A stretch of 64,000 nucleotides of DNA from Cryphonectria parasitica EP155 (taxonomy: Eukaryota; Ascomycota; Sordariomycetes; Diaporthales; Cryphonectriaceae): NCBI RefSeq assembly GCF_011745365.1, contig NW_024468913.1:1674001-1738000 (forward strand), read 5' to 3'. Position 1 is the first letter of the stretch, and every line of letters begins with the position of its first letter. Shown piece after piece: positions 22,574 through 35,973 of the stretch. A program made the position numbers and the translations under genes. Under the pieces are notes generated by a model. The model was not told the origin of the DNA and made no database searches. It saw only the letters and a list, made by a program, of their open reading frames with translations.

Positions 22574-24242
22574 ATGGAATACACCACGAGGATAAGCGAG
22601 AACGAGTTAAGTATTGGCGACAAGAACAGCTTTGGAACCGAATTTCATATCGAGACAGCCGGTCTCGAGCTGTCGGACAGCCAAGATGGGCAGGATACTC
22701 TTTCAGCAAAGGTCCAGCGGTTTGTGGGCAAATTTGGCGTCGAGAAGCGAGGCATCGAAAGAGTTCCTTCCCACGAGAGAACAGACACGAGCATGAGCAA
22801 GATCGGTACGCTCTGGATGTCGGCCAATATGACCGTTTCAAGCTTTGCAATCGGCGCCCTGGCTCAGCCGGTATTCAAGCTCGGTTTTGTGGACACGGCG
22901 CTGACGGTGGTCTTCTTCAATTTCTTGGGCATACTGCCGGTGTGTTTCTTCTCGACATTTGGACCAAAATTTGGTTTGCGACAGATGGTACTGTCCAGAT
23001 TCTTCTTTGGGTACTATGGTGTCAAGCTCAGTAAGTCATGCACGACCTTCCCTCGCTGCTGTTCTCCCTGAAATTGCTCGCCAGAGACTAACAACCACCT
23101 TACAAGTCGCACTGTTCAACGTCCTGGCCTGCCTGGGCTGGTCTGCTGTCAACGTGATCGTAGGCGCGCAGCTCCTGGCAGCCATCAACCCAGAGACCCC
23201 ACTGCCAGGCTGGGCTGGGATCCTCATCATCTCGCTGTCGACCCTGCTGATCACGACATTTGGGTACCGCCTCGTCCACGCCTACGAGCGCTGGTCATGG
23301 CTGCCAGTGTTCATCATCTTCCTCATCGTAGCCGCCGAGTTCGGCCGCTCGGGCAGGTTTCATTCCCTGTTACCTCTATCGCGCGGTCCAGCCGAGGCAG
23401 GGAGCGTCCTCTCCTTCGCAGCCTCGGTCTATGGCTACGCAACCGGCTGGACGAGCATGGCGGCCGACTACACCGTCTACCAGCCCGAGACAGCCTCCCG
23501 ACGCCGCATCTTCTGGTGGACCTTTGCCGGCCTCCTCGTCCCGCTCGTCTTCACAGAGCTCCTCGGCGCCGCCATCATGACCGCCGCCACAGACAACGCC
23601 GACGGCCAGGGCACCAACGACTCCTTTCTCGCGGCCTACTCCGCCACAGGCATCGGCGGCATCCTAGCCGCGGTCCTCGTCCCGCCCCTGGGCGCCTTTG
23701 GCAGGTTCTGCCTGGCCGTCCTGGCCCTCAGCACCGTCGCCAACAACTGCCCCAACATCTACTCGGTCGCCCTCTCCCTGCAGGTCCTGACGCGGTCGGC
23801 CCGCCGCGTCCCGCGCGCCCTGTGGACCTTGCTGGGCACGTGCGCCTACGTCGCCGTCGCGGTGCCCGGCTACGGCCGCTTCGAGAGCTGGCTCGAGGAC
23901 TTCATGCTGCTCATCGGCTACTGGCTGGCCATCTACCAGGGCGTCGCGCTGACCGAGCACCTCGTGTTCCGCGTCTGCTGCGGCGGCCGGGGTTACGAAA
24001 ATGGGGCGTGTGACGCCGAGACGCCCGGGCGGCTGCCCCCTGGGATGGCGGCCGTGACGGCGTTTGGGATTGGCGTGGTCGGGGCGGTACTGGGCATGGC
24101 GCAGGCCTGGTGGACGGGGCCTGTGGGTAGGCTTTGTGGCGGGGGGCTGGGCGGGGATGTTGGCTTTGAGTTAGCGTTTGGGATGAGTGCGGTTAGTTAT
24201 GTGGTTTTGAGGAGTGTTGAAAGGGCTTGGTATGGGCGGTGA
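22574..24242 (+). CDS. NCS1-family nucleobase/cation symporter (purine-cytosine permease-like)
   Basis: Plasma-membrane proton symporter of the Fcy2/Fcy21 branch of NCS1, which imports purines, cytosine or related compounds. Exons 22574-23030 and 23107-24242 give 530 residues. After a soluble N-terminus (~70 residues) there are about twelve hydrophobic segments. Family landmarks: VEKRGIERVPSHERTD before TM1, NMTVSSFAIGALAQPVFKLG in TM1, FFGYYGVKLIALFNVLACLGW, AADYTVYQPE after TM5, and ALSTVANNCPNIYSVALSLQ in the TM8 region. The intron (76 bp, GTAAGT...ACAAG) splits an Ile codon. The exact substrate cannot be read from the sequence. It converges on the IMP dehydrogenase gene 565 bp away, which fits a purine substrate but does not prove it. 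Confidence 0.92.
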
Positions 24243-24807
24243 GAGAAAAGGTGTTTCATTTCTTTTCTTTTAACCTTCTTCTTTTGGGGTGTTTGGAGGG
24301 GATCGTGTCTATTCTCTGGCCGCGTGTTGAAGCTGGTGGGAGGGTTCAAATTTTCAGATGCCATTGCGAGTTTTATAACGCCTTTCGTCTCTTTACTCTT
24401 TTTTTTTTTTGTCTCCAATTTTTGTCCCTCACCTTGTGTGGCGGATTGACAACTTCTTGCAAGGCAGGCCATACGTTTTGTCCTACAGGATGACATGTCA
24501 AGAACAAAAGACTTATCTCAGCAGATTGTGGCCGAGATCATGGAGTAAACGTCTGAATCTGTTGATGCTATACATAGCTAGTGTTCCAGACCAGATTCGA
24601 GACGCAACATTACCTCGCCAGATGCGAGATAAAGTAGGATGGACGGCGACGAGATACGCGTCAAGATCCCTTGATGCCCAAAAAAATACCCATGATAGCC
24701 CGCCCTTTTGCTTTTTCTTTCTGGATACTAAACCGCAGTAACCTATTCCCAAACGCCTATAAAAACCATGCAAGCGAGTGTAACAAAGGATCACAATGAT
24801 ACCAGGC
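24243..24807. other. Convergent 3' flanks of NCS1 permease and IMPDH
   Basis: Both genes end toward this 565-bp gap; T-rich tracts near 24270-24420 are compatible with 3' UTR and polyadenylation signals. No gene recognised. Confidence 0.55.
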
Positions 24808-26721
24808 TTAGGCATAGAGCTTCTTCTCGTACGACTCCATGTTGACGCCACCCTCGAGCTGAGCACTGGCGGTGCGGATCTCGAAACGAAGCTTGCCGTT
24901 CTCGACAGACTCGTGAAGATCCTGCAGGCTCTTGATGCCAGCATCCTGCATGGAGTGCTTGAGGCCAGCCGCGAGGTAAGGCACGAACTTACCAATCGAC
25001 CTAAACACAAGAGAAATAAAACGAATTAGTTTAGGCCTTGACATGCGCGTTGGACTCTTGCACAACTTACCCTCGGTGAGCTACAGCACCAGAGACACCC
25101 TGGGCAACCAGGACGCTGTCGCCCTCAGAGAAGTAACGAGCCGTGCCTGCATTGCTGGCCTGGCTGTCCTTACCGCCGCCACCGGCCTTCTTGTCCTGCA
25201 TGGCGTCGATACTGCCCATACCACGGTAGGCCTTGACGAGCTTGCCCTCTCGGGACACGAATGAGGTTCCCGGGGACTCGGTAGTGCCGGCAAGGAGACC
25301 GCCCATCATGACGGTAGAGGCACCAAGGGCAAGGCCCTTCACAATGTGGCCGACGTTCTGGATACCACCATCGGCAATGCAGGGCACGCCGAACCTCCAG
25401 GCAAAGCTGCTGACGTTGTAGACAGAAGTAGCTTGAGGACGGCCGACAGCCATGACCTCCTGGGTGATGCAAGCGGAACCGCTGCCCATGCCGATACGGA
25501 GACCGTCGACTCCGGCGGCGATGAGAGCAGCAGCCTGCTCCCGCGTCACGACGTTTCCACCAATGACGTCGAGATCAGGGAAGTTCGCCTTGACCCACTT
25601 GATCATCTCAATCTGGTACATGCTATTGCCCTGGCTGCTGTCGAGGATGACAATGTCCAGGCCAGCATCGACGAGCAACTGCAGACGCTTCTTGTCCTCG
25701 GGCCGGGTGCCGATGGCTGCAGCGCAGATCAGCTGCTTAGAGTCGGGCAGCTTCGAGGCGAGGGGGAAGTGGAGGTTCTTGCGGAGATCAGAGCGAGAGA
25801 TCATGGACACGAGGTTGCCCTCCTTATCGACGATGGGGAGCTTGCCCTTCTTGGACTTGGCGAGAATGTTGTTGGCCTCCGTCAGGGTGACACCGTCTGG
25901 GGCGGTCACAAGGTCGGTAACCATGACGTTGGAAACAGCCTGATCGAGGTCGTCCTCAAACTGGAGGTCTCGGTTGGTAACAATACCCAGGAGCTTGGAG
26001 CCGAGCTTGCCGTCCTCTGCAATGTGCAGTGTTAGCAACATGTACGATAATAGACATTGTGGCAGTTGACAACTCTTTTGCAGTGCTGGAAAAAAATTCA
26101 TAGAAACATGTTCTCCTCACGACATGGTAGTCTCTTTGGTGGAACGAAAGTTATATTGATATGGGAGTATAATCATAAGAGCAGCATCATGACAACAAAA
26201 GAAAGCATGTAACTGTTTGCATAGGAAAACTTACCAGTCACAGGGAAACCACCAAAGCCCCACTTCTCCTTGAGGCTTTTAGCCTCGCCAACTGTAGTGC
26301 TCTTGGTGATCAAGACAGGGTCGTTGATGAAGCCGTTCTCGTAGCGCTTGACGCTGCGAACCATGTCGGCCTGCGCCTCGGGAGAGCAGTTGTGGTGGAT
26401 GACGCCCACACCGCCCTGCAGAGCCATGTGAATGGCCATCTCGTGCTCGGTGACGGTATCCATAGGAGACGAGACGAAGGGAGTCTTGAGGGAGATGCGC
26501 TTCGTGATGGGGGCGTCGAGGGTCACATCGGAGGCGGGGAAGCCGATGTAGCCAGGCAGGAGGAGGAAGTCATTGTAGGTCAGACCGCCGTGGATCTTGG
26601 CATTCATGAGGTCCTGGATGCCGAGGCCGTCGCGAGAATCGTACTCCTTGAGAAGCTCCTCGGCCTTGGTGTAATCCAGGACACCAGCCTTGCCGTTGGC
26701 ACTTCCGTTGGTGGCAGGCAT
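24808..26721 (-). CDS. Inosine-5'-monophosphate dehydrogenase
   Basis: Catalyses the NAD-dependent oxidation of IMP to XMP, the committed step to GTP; cytosolic, the target of mycophenolic acid. Exons 26235-26721, 25071-26016 and 24808-25000 give 541 residues, normal for eukaryotic IMPDH. Visible: the N-terminal TIM-barrel strand [14 protein letters not shown]; tandem CBS domains (about 130-245); the active-site loop GSGSACITQ with catalytic Cys345; the phosphate site [18 protein letters not shown]; the mobile flap with [13 protein letters not shown]; and a C-terminal SYEKKLYA. Both catalytic Cys and the usual Tyr/Arg flap residues are intact, so this looks like the housekeeping copy rather than a resistance paralogue. 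The first intron (26017-26234, 218 bp) lies between the CBS halves; donor and acceptor of each intron restore conserved sequence. Confidence 0.96.
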
Positions 26722-28748
26722 CTTTTGAGCGCGCGCGCGACAGTTATACCCTGGATGGATAATAATGTGCGGAGAAGAAGGAGGTTAAAGAAGGAGTGCT
26801 AGTCAAGAAGATGACAGAGGTGATGGCGCGTTCGTCAAATTGACTGGTCTTCTTGACGGGGAGGGTTTCCCAAGAGAAGAGAAGAAAAGAGAAGAGGAGA
26901 AGAGAAGGAGGGGAGCAGAGGCTGCTATTTCAAAAACTTTATGCGGGACCGGTCAGATTTGGTAAAAGGTGGGGAACAGGGTCCCTTATCTGAATAGCAG
27001 CGTGTCGGGAGCGGCCGACTGCGGTCAGAGGCCCTCTAGCAAGACCTCAGCGACGGCGAACCAAATCGTGTTAGGAGAGTTTACCAACTGAAAATCTGTA
27101 CGCACCAAAAAAAGCCACCACAGCCAGCACAAGCAGGACATCTACGGCATCATGGCGGCAGTTCTCATTCAATTCTGACAGGATCTTATGAATATGATAT
27201 AGATGCGTCGAGGAGCTATTCCATCTCGAAAGGTGTCTCTTCAGTCAATATGGCGATTTTTGCACTTTCGAATGCTAACTAAGAGCCTTACTTCGGCTTT
27301 CTTCCCCCTCGCTTTATAATATTGAAGTCGGAGTATGCCGTCTCAGCCCGGCAGAAATGCTGAGGTAATGTGATGGAACAGTCTCGCCTTGCGATAGCAG
27401 TACGTATGTTGCGTGGAAAATACATAGAATCTTCAACCTGCCTGTGGGCCATCGTTCAGTGGACACAAGAGTCTAGGCCTCGGCACCTGATAGGGAACTG
27501 ATTCTATCATGTACATGGTATGTGTACAAGATATTGTATATGTACTATGATATGTCCGTAAAAGGATAACAAGTCTTTGCCAGGTCTTGCCGTCTTGTGT
27601 GATGAGAGGTCAGGAGACTGCACAATAATAGCATTGTGCATTGCAGTTTTAAATGACTAGAGAAGTGTTACTCACTTGGAACATTCGTGCTGCCTCTGAT
27701 CGCCTGCACATTTGACTGGCCCAGCCACCGTCATATTCATCCTTGAACGACGGGCTCCTAGGTGGGGCGTTCCCGCCCTATTCTCTCTCTCCCTTGCTCC
27801 AAGGCTTTTGCCTCCCATCTTTTACGGATCATATTGTTGTTTGTCTCTTTTTTCGTCGTTTGTTCTTCGGACGGCGGGTTCTCTATTTCCGAAATGGTGC
27901 ATTTATTATGATGCAGGTTCTTACTTCTGCTCCTACTAGGCCCTGGTGCTGGTCTCTGGCGCTGACGTAGAGCACAGGCCAGGTTCCAGGCCGGTGTGGT
28001 GGGATGTGAAAGAAAGCGGTTTAGTGGGGGTTTGGTTAGCCTTGCTGCCCCGCCAACAAAGTAACCGGCTCATGTACGGAGTAAACAGCAGCCAACCAGC
28101 CCCCCTGCCTCTGTCTCTGCCTCTGTCCAAGGATCAGGCCGAATTGAGTGGCTGGGGTTGAATGTTAGGTTTTCCGGTTCAGGCCATCCACACGGTCCCT
28201 CGACCTCTTCTCCAGATTAGGATCTTGAGATTCTTCTTGCTCCTCTTCGTCTTGACTGCTACCCCATCAGATCATCTTTTTTTTCTTTCTCTTTCTCGAC
28301 CTCAGAAAAGTTGGTAATTACTCTTCCCTTTTCACCTTGCGTCACGAGCGCGCCTTCATGTTTCCGGTTCTACCAAAGCGCGTCGTCTGGTCACTCGGTT
28401 CCACCCCAGGTTGAACCGTCCAAACCACCCCCCCCCCAGCAATTCTTGTTTATTATCGCCTCGCTCAGCCCTTCTCCTCCAAGGCTCGCTCATTGGGATT
28501 GCAACCCCACCTATTGACCCGCTAGGATCGATTCCCATTTAATCTCTTGCTGTCTGGAGGAGGTCCTCTTGCTCGGCGCTGCCTGACCTGAGCACACACG
28601 CACCACCCGCTTCCACCCAAGACTGCTCTCGCCCATGACGACAAGACGCCGTGGATAGATGTGTCCCTACATCTCGAACTCCCTAGGAGCTTCCATCTGA
28701 GCGACTGCGGCCGTCGCTACTACACACACTTTCTCACACCCTCGCAAG
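26722..28748. promoter_or_regulatory. Divergent intergenic region, IMPDH / IQGAP
   Basis: About 2 kb between two divergently read genes. Near IMPDH there is a GC dinucleotide tract (26729-26741) and a GA-rich purine tract (~26870-26920). Near IQGAP there is a long pyrimidine-rich leader with a C run around 28428-28438. No extra gene recognised. Confidence 0.5.
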
Positions 28749-31700
28749 ATGTCGTACCGCCCTCATCCACTTCGACAGGCACAGACAGTTGACTATTCGC
28801 TGCTCGATCGTCAACCCTCCACCACATCGTCGGCCTCCTCAGGATACTCATCCTCGTCCGGCCATTACGACCTCAGCCGAACCACCACGCAGTCGTCTAC
28901 ACAGTCCAGCGGCTATGGACCAATGGGCCATAAGCGCGGCAAGAGCGAGGCCACCGCTCGCCTCCCTCCCTCACCAAGGAGCCCGGACGACCGGCCGCAG
29001 ACCAGTGTTGGCAGCATGTACAGTATGGCAAGACAATCTCTGAGGCCGCTCCCTCAGCCGCCATCCTCAACACCCAACACCCCTTCCCGCGAGCACCACC
29101 GCCACGAGCGAGGCCAGTCCATCGACATTGGCAAGCTGTCCCTCCAGGACAAGGAGCCATCCTCGCCGACCCCTCCCTCTCGCCTGCGGGCATCGACACT
29201 CCGCCCAACCTCGATGGTCCTCAGCCGCTCCGACACCGTCAAGGGAGGGAGCGCTGGTCTGCCTCTCCCACAGATCCCCATGCACCAGTCTTTGGCTGCC
29301 CCGCTCGGTAGACCCGATCTCGTGAGCATGGGACGGTCCTCCACGAGCCAGCTGCGGACCTTGTCAAAACTCGCCCAATCCGGAGAAGCGGAGGAGTTCG
29401 CCATCACCACGCCTGCACAGGAGGTCGTTGGTCTGCGCGGCCGTCGGAGGCTCCAGAACCTAAACTCGGACCGGTCGAGTCAGCGCGGCGGTGGATATGG
29501 CTGGGAGAGCAGGAACTGGATGGACAAGCAGCGGCAGTTCCTCCAGGCGTACGAATATCTTTGCCATATCGGAGAGGCCAAGGAATGGATCGAAGACATT
29601 ATCCACAGACCAATACCCCCTATCGTCGAACTCGAAGAGGCATTACGAGATGGCGTGACACTCGCCGAGGTGGTCGAGGCGCTTAACCCGGACAGGCGAT
29701 TCAGGATATTTCGGAATCCTCGGCTCCAATACAGGCACTCTGACAATATCGCCATCTTCTTTCGGTATCTGGACGAGGTTGAGCTGCCCGACCTGTTCAG
29801 GTTCGAGCTCATCGACCTCTACGAGAAGAAAAATATCCCAAAGGTCATCTATTGCATCCATGCGCTCAGCTGGCTGCTCTTCCGCAAGGGTATAGTGGAC
29901 TTCCGCATCGGAAATCTCATCGGACAGCTCGAGTTTGAGCACCACGAGCTGGAGGCCATGCAGAAAGGTCTGGATAAGCTCGGGGTCAACATGCCCAGCT
30001 TCGGAACGATGGGTGCCGATTTTGGCGAGCCAGCACCTCCTGAGCCACAGGAGACGGAGGAGGAGAGAATCGACCGTGAGTTGGGCGAACAGGAAGCCAG
30101 CATTATCGAGCTTCAAGCCCAGAGCAGGGGGGCGCTGTGCAGGATGAGGCTGGGAAAGAAGATGCAGCAGCTCTGGGATGCCGAGGACCTGTTAATCGAC
30201 CTTCAGTCCCGCATCCGTGGAGACTGGGCCCGCCAAGTCCTCGGATACCGACTGCAGATGAGGCGCTTCGCCATCAACCTACAAAGCGCAGCTCGAGGAT
30301 TTCTTGCCCGCCGAAGACAGACCCAGAAGGATAGGGCACTAGACAACATGCAAGGGCCGATCCTTGACCTGCAAAGCATGATACGGGCTGCTAAAGTTCG
30401 TAAAGAGGTACGCGACGTGCACTCGCAACTCGCTCAAGTGTCCGGTCCTGTCCGAAATATTCAGGCGGCCTTCAAGGGCTACCTGGCCCGCCAGAATATT
30501 GATCGTCAGAAGCATGAGACGGCTCAAATGGCTGGCCCTATCGTTGGGTTCCAGGCTGTCGTCCGTGGCGCCCTTCTGAGGAGCAGGCTAGACGAGGACC
30601 AGCAACTCCTAGCACAACGAGCCCAGGCCATCACGGACCTGCAGGCGGCCGCGCGGGCAATGCTGACAAGGACTCAGGTCGCCGTGCAGCGAGAAACTCT
30701 CCAGTTCCACACACCGGACTGGGAGGCTCTGCAAGCCGCCTGTCGAGGCAGATCAGCACGGCTTGCCGTTCAGCAGACCAAGGCAGAACTTCAGCAGCAC
30801 ATAGCAGCTATACAACAACTACAGTCATGCATTCGGGCTGCTGCGGTTCGCCGCGACGTTTCGGACACGCTCGACGGCCTGCATGCACACGAAGCCGAGA
30901 TTGTTGACCTTCAGTCACTGGCCCGCGGCATGTTGAACCGGCAGCGGGTGGCTACAGACCTGGAGGCACTGGACAGACAGACTCCACAGATCACCGACTT
31001 ACAAGCATGCATCCGCGGTTGCATGTATAGGGGTCAACACAAAGATCTGCTGGATGAGCTGAAGTCTCACGAGGACGGTGTCATTGCTCTACAGTCCATC
31101 ATTAGGGCAACGATGCTGAGAGGTGATATCGGCTTCCTGCTTGGTGCGCTTGAGGAGGAAGAAGAGTCGATCGTCGCCGTTCAAACTGCTGCCCGAGCCT
31201 TCCTCGTGCGGGCTAAATTTGAGGAGAAGAGGCGGTACTTCCGGGAAAACATGCAGAAGGTCGTCAAGATCCAGAGCTTTGTCCGAGCAAAGCTCCAGGG
31301 AGAGGCCTACAAGAGTCTCACCACCGGAAAGAACCCGCCAGTTGGTGCTGTCAAGAACTTTGTGCACTTACTCAACGATAGCGACTTTGATTTCAACGAA
31401 GAAGTGGAGTTTGAACGACTTCGAAAGACAGTGGTCCAACAGGTCAGACAAAATGAGATGCTCGAACAGTACATCGATCAGCTAGATATCAAGATCGCCC
31501 TGCTCGTCAAGAACAAGATCACTTTGGACGAGGTTGTGCGGCATCAGCACAATTATGGAGGGCACACGGGCACACTGCTCGCAAACAGCTCCATGGTCTC
31601 GGCCAACCAATTTGATCTCAAGGCGCTCAACAAGAACTCGAGGAAGAAGCTGGATCTCTACCAACAACTGTTCTTCAACTTGCAAACCCAGCCTCAGTAC

Positions 31701-33795
31701 CTGGCCCGCCTTTTCAAGCGCATCCGCGAGCAAGGCACGCCCGAGAAGGAGACCAAACGCGTGGAGCATTTGATGATGGGACTCTTCGGATATGCCCAGA
31801 AACGGCGAGAGGAGTACTATCTCCTCAAGCTTGTGTCGCGGTCCATCAAGGAGGAGATCGATTCTTGCACCTCTGTGCAGGACTACCTGCGTGGCAACTT
31901 CTTCTGGTCGAAGCTGCTCGGCAACTACACCCGCTCCCCTCGTGATCGAAAGTACCTGAGAGATTTGCTTGGACCCCTGATCAAGGACAACATTGTGGAA
32001 GATCCCGCCCTGGACTTGGAGAGCGACCCCATGCAGATCTACCGGTCCGCTATCAGCAACGAAGAGCTTCGCACCGGCCAGCCCAGCAGGAGACCACTTG
32101 ACATTCCCAGAGAACTTGCTATAAAGGATGCAGAGACCCGGGCACTGTTCATTGACCACCTCCGTGATCTCCGCGAGATCTGCGACCAATTCCTGCTGGC
32201 CCTGGAAGATCTCCTGCCGCGCTTGCCGTATGGGCTCCGCTATCTCTGCCAGCAGATGTTCCGCTTCCTCTGTGAACACTTCAAGCGAGAACCGCAGCAG
32301 AATCTGCTGCAGATGGTTGGAAACTGGTTCTGGAGGTTCTATCTCTACAATGCCCTCACAGCCCCAGAGAATGTAGGCGTTATCGAGAGACAGCTGAGCC
32401 CTCTGCAAAAGCGCAACCTCAGTGAGGTGGCTAAAGTGCTGGGGCAGGTTGCGACGGGCCGCCACTTTGGAGGTGAGAATGTGTACCTGCAACCACTGAA
32501 CGCATTTCTCGGAGAGTCGATCGAGCGCTTCAACCAAATCATGGTGGACCTCATCGAGGTGCCCGATGCAGAGAGCACATTCGACATTGACGAGTTCAAC
32601 GACCTGTACGCAAAGAACCGCCCGACGCTGTACATCAAGATGAGCGACATCTTTGCCATCCACAGTCTGATCGCTAGCGACCTACCCTTCATCTGCCCGA
32701 ACCGTGATGATATACTCCGCGAGATTATGCAAGATCTAGGCAGCGCGAAAAACAACGAGAACGAAATGACAGCTACGGGCTCGTCCGATATTCAGATGTT
32801 CCTCACGCCCAAGCTGCATGATGTGGAGGATCCGGAAGCTGCAGCCAAGGCCTTGTTCATGGAGACAAAGAGGTGTGTCCTCTACATCATCCGTGTGCAG
32901 AGTGGTAGCAACCTTCTCGAGATTCTGGTAAAGCCCATCTCACCAGAGGACGAGCACAAGTGGGCCAAAGTTCTACGAGAAGACTTCTCGGGCCAAGGCC
33001 ACACCAGAGGTGCCTACTCGGACGCCAACATGGTGGACGTCACGAGGATGTCCTACTACGAGCTCAAGAAAACTGCCCTTGAGAACGTCATGAGGCTTGA
33101 GCACATGGGCCGCATCTCCAAGCACAACTATTATCAGGACGTCCTCAACGCCATCGCCCTCGATATCCGCACCAAGAGCAGGAGGAGGGTGCAGAGACAA
33201 CGTGAGCTTGAGGGCGTCGGTCTGACCCTCGCCAATCTTCATGAGAAGGCCAAGTATCTAGAGCAGCAGCGGAAGAGCTACGACGACTACATTGAGCAGG
33301 CCATGTTGACACTGCAGAAGAACAAGGGGTAAGTCACGTCCCACCACCATCACCGACACCTCATCACAAGACAGGCAAACACTGACAAAACACCACAACT
33401 ACAGAAAGAAGAAGTTCCTCCTCCCTTTCACTCGGCAGTATAACCACCAGCGCGAGCTCGAGCGCAGCGGCCGGGTCCCCAAGTTCGGCTCGTACAAGTA
33501 CAGCGCGCGACAGCTCATGGACAAGGGCGCACTGGTCAGCTGGTCAGGCACGGCGGACCGCGACTGGGACAAGATCAACCTGACCATCTCTTGTGACCAA
33601 GTTGGCGTGTTCGCCATCGAAGGATCCCGAGGTCACATCCAGATCCCCGGCGCCAGCGCCCTTGTGCCTATCGAGGATCTTCTGCAGGCACAGTTTGAGT
33701 CGCATCAGTTCATGACACTGTTCGAGGGCAACCTGAAAGTGAACGTGAATCTCTTGTTGCATTTGTTGTACAAAAAGTTTTACAAGACTCAATGA
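28749..33795 (+). CDS. IQGAP-family cytokinetic ring scaffold (Rng2/Iqg1-like)
   Basis: Scaffold that links actin, calmodulin/myosin light chains and Rho-type GTPases at the septation site. Exons 28749-33328 and 33405-33795 give 1656 residues. In order: a disordered Ser/Pro-rich N-terminus (1-~250); a calponin-homology actin-binding domain (~255-385; LCHIGEAKEWIEDII... to CIHALSWLLFRKG); about 14 IQ-like motifs (~450-850; repeated LQ-x3-R-G/A-x4-R); a RasGAP-related domain (~975-1320; KLLGNYTRSPRDRKYLRDLL, then NWFWRFYLYNALTAPE); and the RasGAP C-terminal domain (~1440-1600). In IQGAPs this GAP-like domain binds rather than switches off Cdc42/Rac, and I see no canonical arginine finger. The 76-bp intron (GTAAGT...CTACAG) adds the last 130 residues. 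More IQ motifs than human IQGAP1, as in other ascomycetes. Confidence 0.95.
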
Positions 33796-35303
33796 TCAAA
33801 CAAAAACGGAGAGGTGAGACGCTCTGGGCTTGAACCTGGAAATTCTCGCTTTGAAGGGACGGGCACAAAGAGGACCGGGGGGGGGGGGGTTTCGAAGAAA
33901 CGAGCGGCCTAGAAGGCCACACAAGTAAGCATGGATTCGACGAGGTATGACTTGGGTGTATCGATGGGTGCTGGATGGACGGACACAACGGAAGGATACC
34001 TCTTACTACCCACATAGGCAGATTCGGTGTTCAGGGCGTGTGTGCTTGTATGCGTGTGTTTGTCATTTTGACATTGCATTTGATTTTTGAATTGAATCGG
34101 CCACTTGGGAACTCGAGTTTGGCTGGAGGGGGGTTCAGGGGAGGGAGAGGAGTAAAAGAAGCATACAAAATTGATTGTATGTACTTCTTACCCGCTAGAT
34201 AAAACCTTCGAGAGGGGGACAACCCACATTGGTAGAGCATGATACATACTCACGTTTATCTGTCATGTCTATTTTGATGATGCATACAATGGTTCAATGG
34301 AGTGAGTAGGCTTTGACTGGGCTGGGCTTTTATCTCTTTCTTGAAGTTAGCCTCATGTTCTTGTATTCACGCTGTCCACTCTGCCTTCTATGTACAGGTC
34401 TAGCTCCCCTTAGTCCTTTAGAGATGCTAGGTCTTTATTTCCATAAGCCTATACTGGCAAGACTACCTAAGTCATTGATTACCTTGAGCAAATCTTGATG
34501 CTCTACAGCCCTGATGATTTCCTAATTTGATAGACCCCACAGCGCACATTGGCTTGTAGACTCTCAATGCAATAGGAGGTTAGGCTCAGGACTAGATACA
34601 TATGTAGCATCTAATTCCCTGGTCCCCTTTTCCACCAGAGCACAAATAAGAAAATAGATATGATTACCTTGAGTCTGGAACTCTCTGTCTAGACAGACCA
34701 TGCTCTGCCCTACCAGACCCAGACCAGGTTCCTATGCCCCTTGTTCTTGACCACAATATCTGGCAATTCCCTTCCGGAGTCTGCTCAAGAAGCCCCCAAA
34801 CCCCCGGGGGAGGTGTGCCATTGTGATTTACTCTTGAAGGGTACTGTTACCACATCACATCTTAGTGAAGGATATTGAGATAGGCCGGAAGTGTCGTGGC
34901 CCTGATTGTCGACGTCTATGTCACTACTATATAATCAAGTGTGTTTACCTCTTTCACTTCCAAAACCTCTCTCCCTGCATTATTTGCAGACTTGAAGGAC
35001 ATGGTTCTACACCCACTCCTTTGGGAGAAAGAAAACTAGAAGCCATCAAGCATTGGCATCCATTCATTGCCTTGGTATGCTATCCTGTATCAAGAGTGGC
35101 TCTTAAGATACTCCTTTTTGTGTATCTTGACAGAAATCTATAACACTGACAATCAACTCTTCTCTAGACACCTGTTAGGCAGCATTTCCCTGTTAGCCTC
35201 GTCTTCATTGAACACGGCTTCTCCTCCAACCAACAAAAACCACGAAAAGATCCCAACCCTTACCTTTCCATCCATCACGCGAAGAAAAAAAAAGAACGAA
35301 ACA
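33796..35303. other. Intergenic: IQGAP 3' flank and coiled-coil gene promoter
   Basis: About 1.5 kb without a recognised gene. Holds a 13-G run (33877-33889) just after the IQGAP stop codon. The right-hand ~140 bp is pyrimidine- and A-rich and is probably leader of the next gene. Confidence 0.5.
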
Positions 35304-35973
35304 ATGTCGCCTCTCACCCCTGACTCGACCAAGGTGGCTCTCTACCGCTCCCACCAGCACGAACACGAGGCCGAGCTCGCCAGGATCGAGGCCGAGCACG
35401 CCTACCGTCGCCAGCAGGCCGCCGAGACCTTCCAGGCCCGCAAGGAGGCCGCCATCCGCAAGATTGACAGGCTGGAGGCCGAGGAGCTGGAGAACATCCA
35501 GCGCGCGCACGAGGGCGAGGTCGGCGCCGCCAAGAACCGACACGAGGCCAAGATGGAGACTGTTCGCGACAAGTACGAAATTGGCGATGAGGTTGTCGCC
35601 GCCGCTGTGGCTCAGGCCGCGGAGGCCTCTGATGGAGTTCAGAGCGATGTGGGTGGAAACAGCCCCGTCGAAACGGTAAGAGACAGCTTTGCAGGCCCAC
35701 GCACACCCGCCGGGAGGGGGGGGGGGGTGATGATAGCAATCCTTTTCTGGGGGAGCTTGAAATTAACGAGTATATGGATACTGACAGGTAAAGACTGATG
35801 GTTCGTCTATTCACCCTTGGCTGGCCGACCCCACGCCAACCTCGGGCGAGATGGAGGCCCACCCATCTACCGGCGATGTTGACGCTGGAGTACCGTCCGA
35901 CCACCGCTGGGCCACAGCAGGACCGTTCCGCTTCGATGGAGGCGGTAAGGTCCAAACGGTGGGTCGTTGGTGA
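35304..35973 (+). CDS. Small coiled-coil protein, unknown function
   Basis: Exons 35304-35675 and 35788-35973 give 185 residues in frame to TGA. Residues ~15-100 are a highly charged, Ala/Glu/Arg-rich heptad region (EAELARIEAEHAYRRQQAAE, later RKIDRLEAEELENIQRAHEG) that should form one long coiled coil; the C-terminal half is Pro/Gly/Asp-rich and probably disordered. No catalytic motif and no membrane segment. The 112-bp intron has GTAAGA and CTGACAG and contains a 12-G run (35716-35727). The end is less certain: a further GTAAGG donor overlaps the last codons, so another exon may exist. Family not recognised; probably a lineage-restricted protein. Confidence 0.6.
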
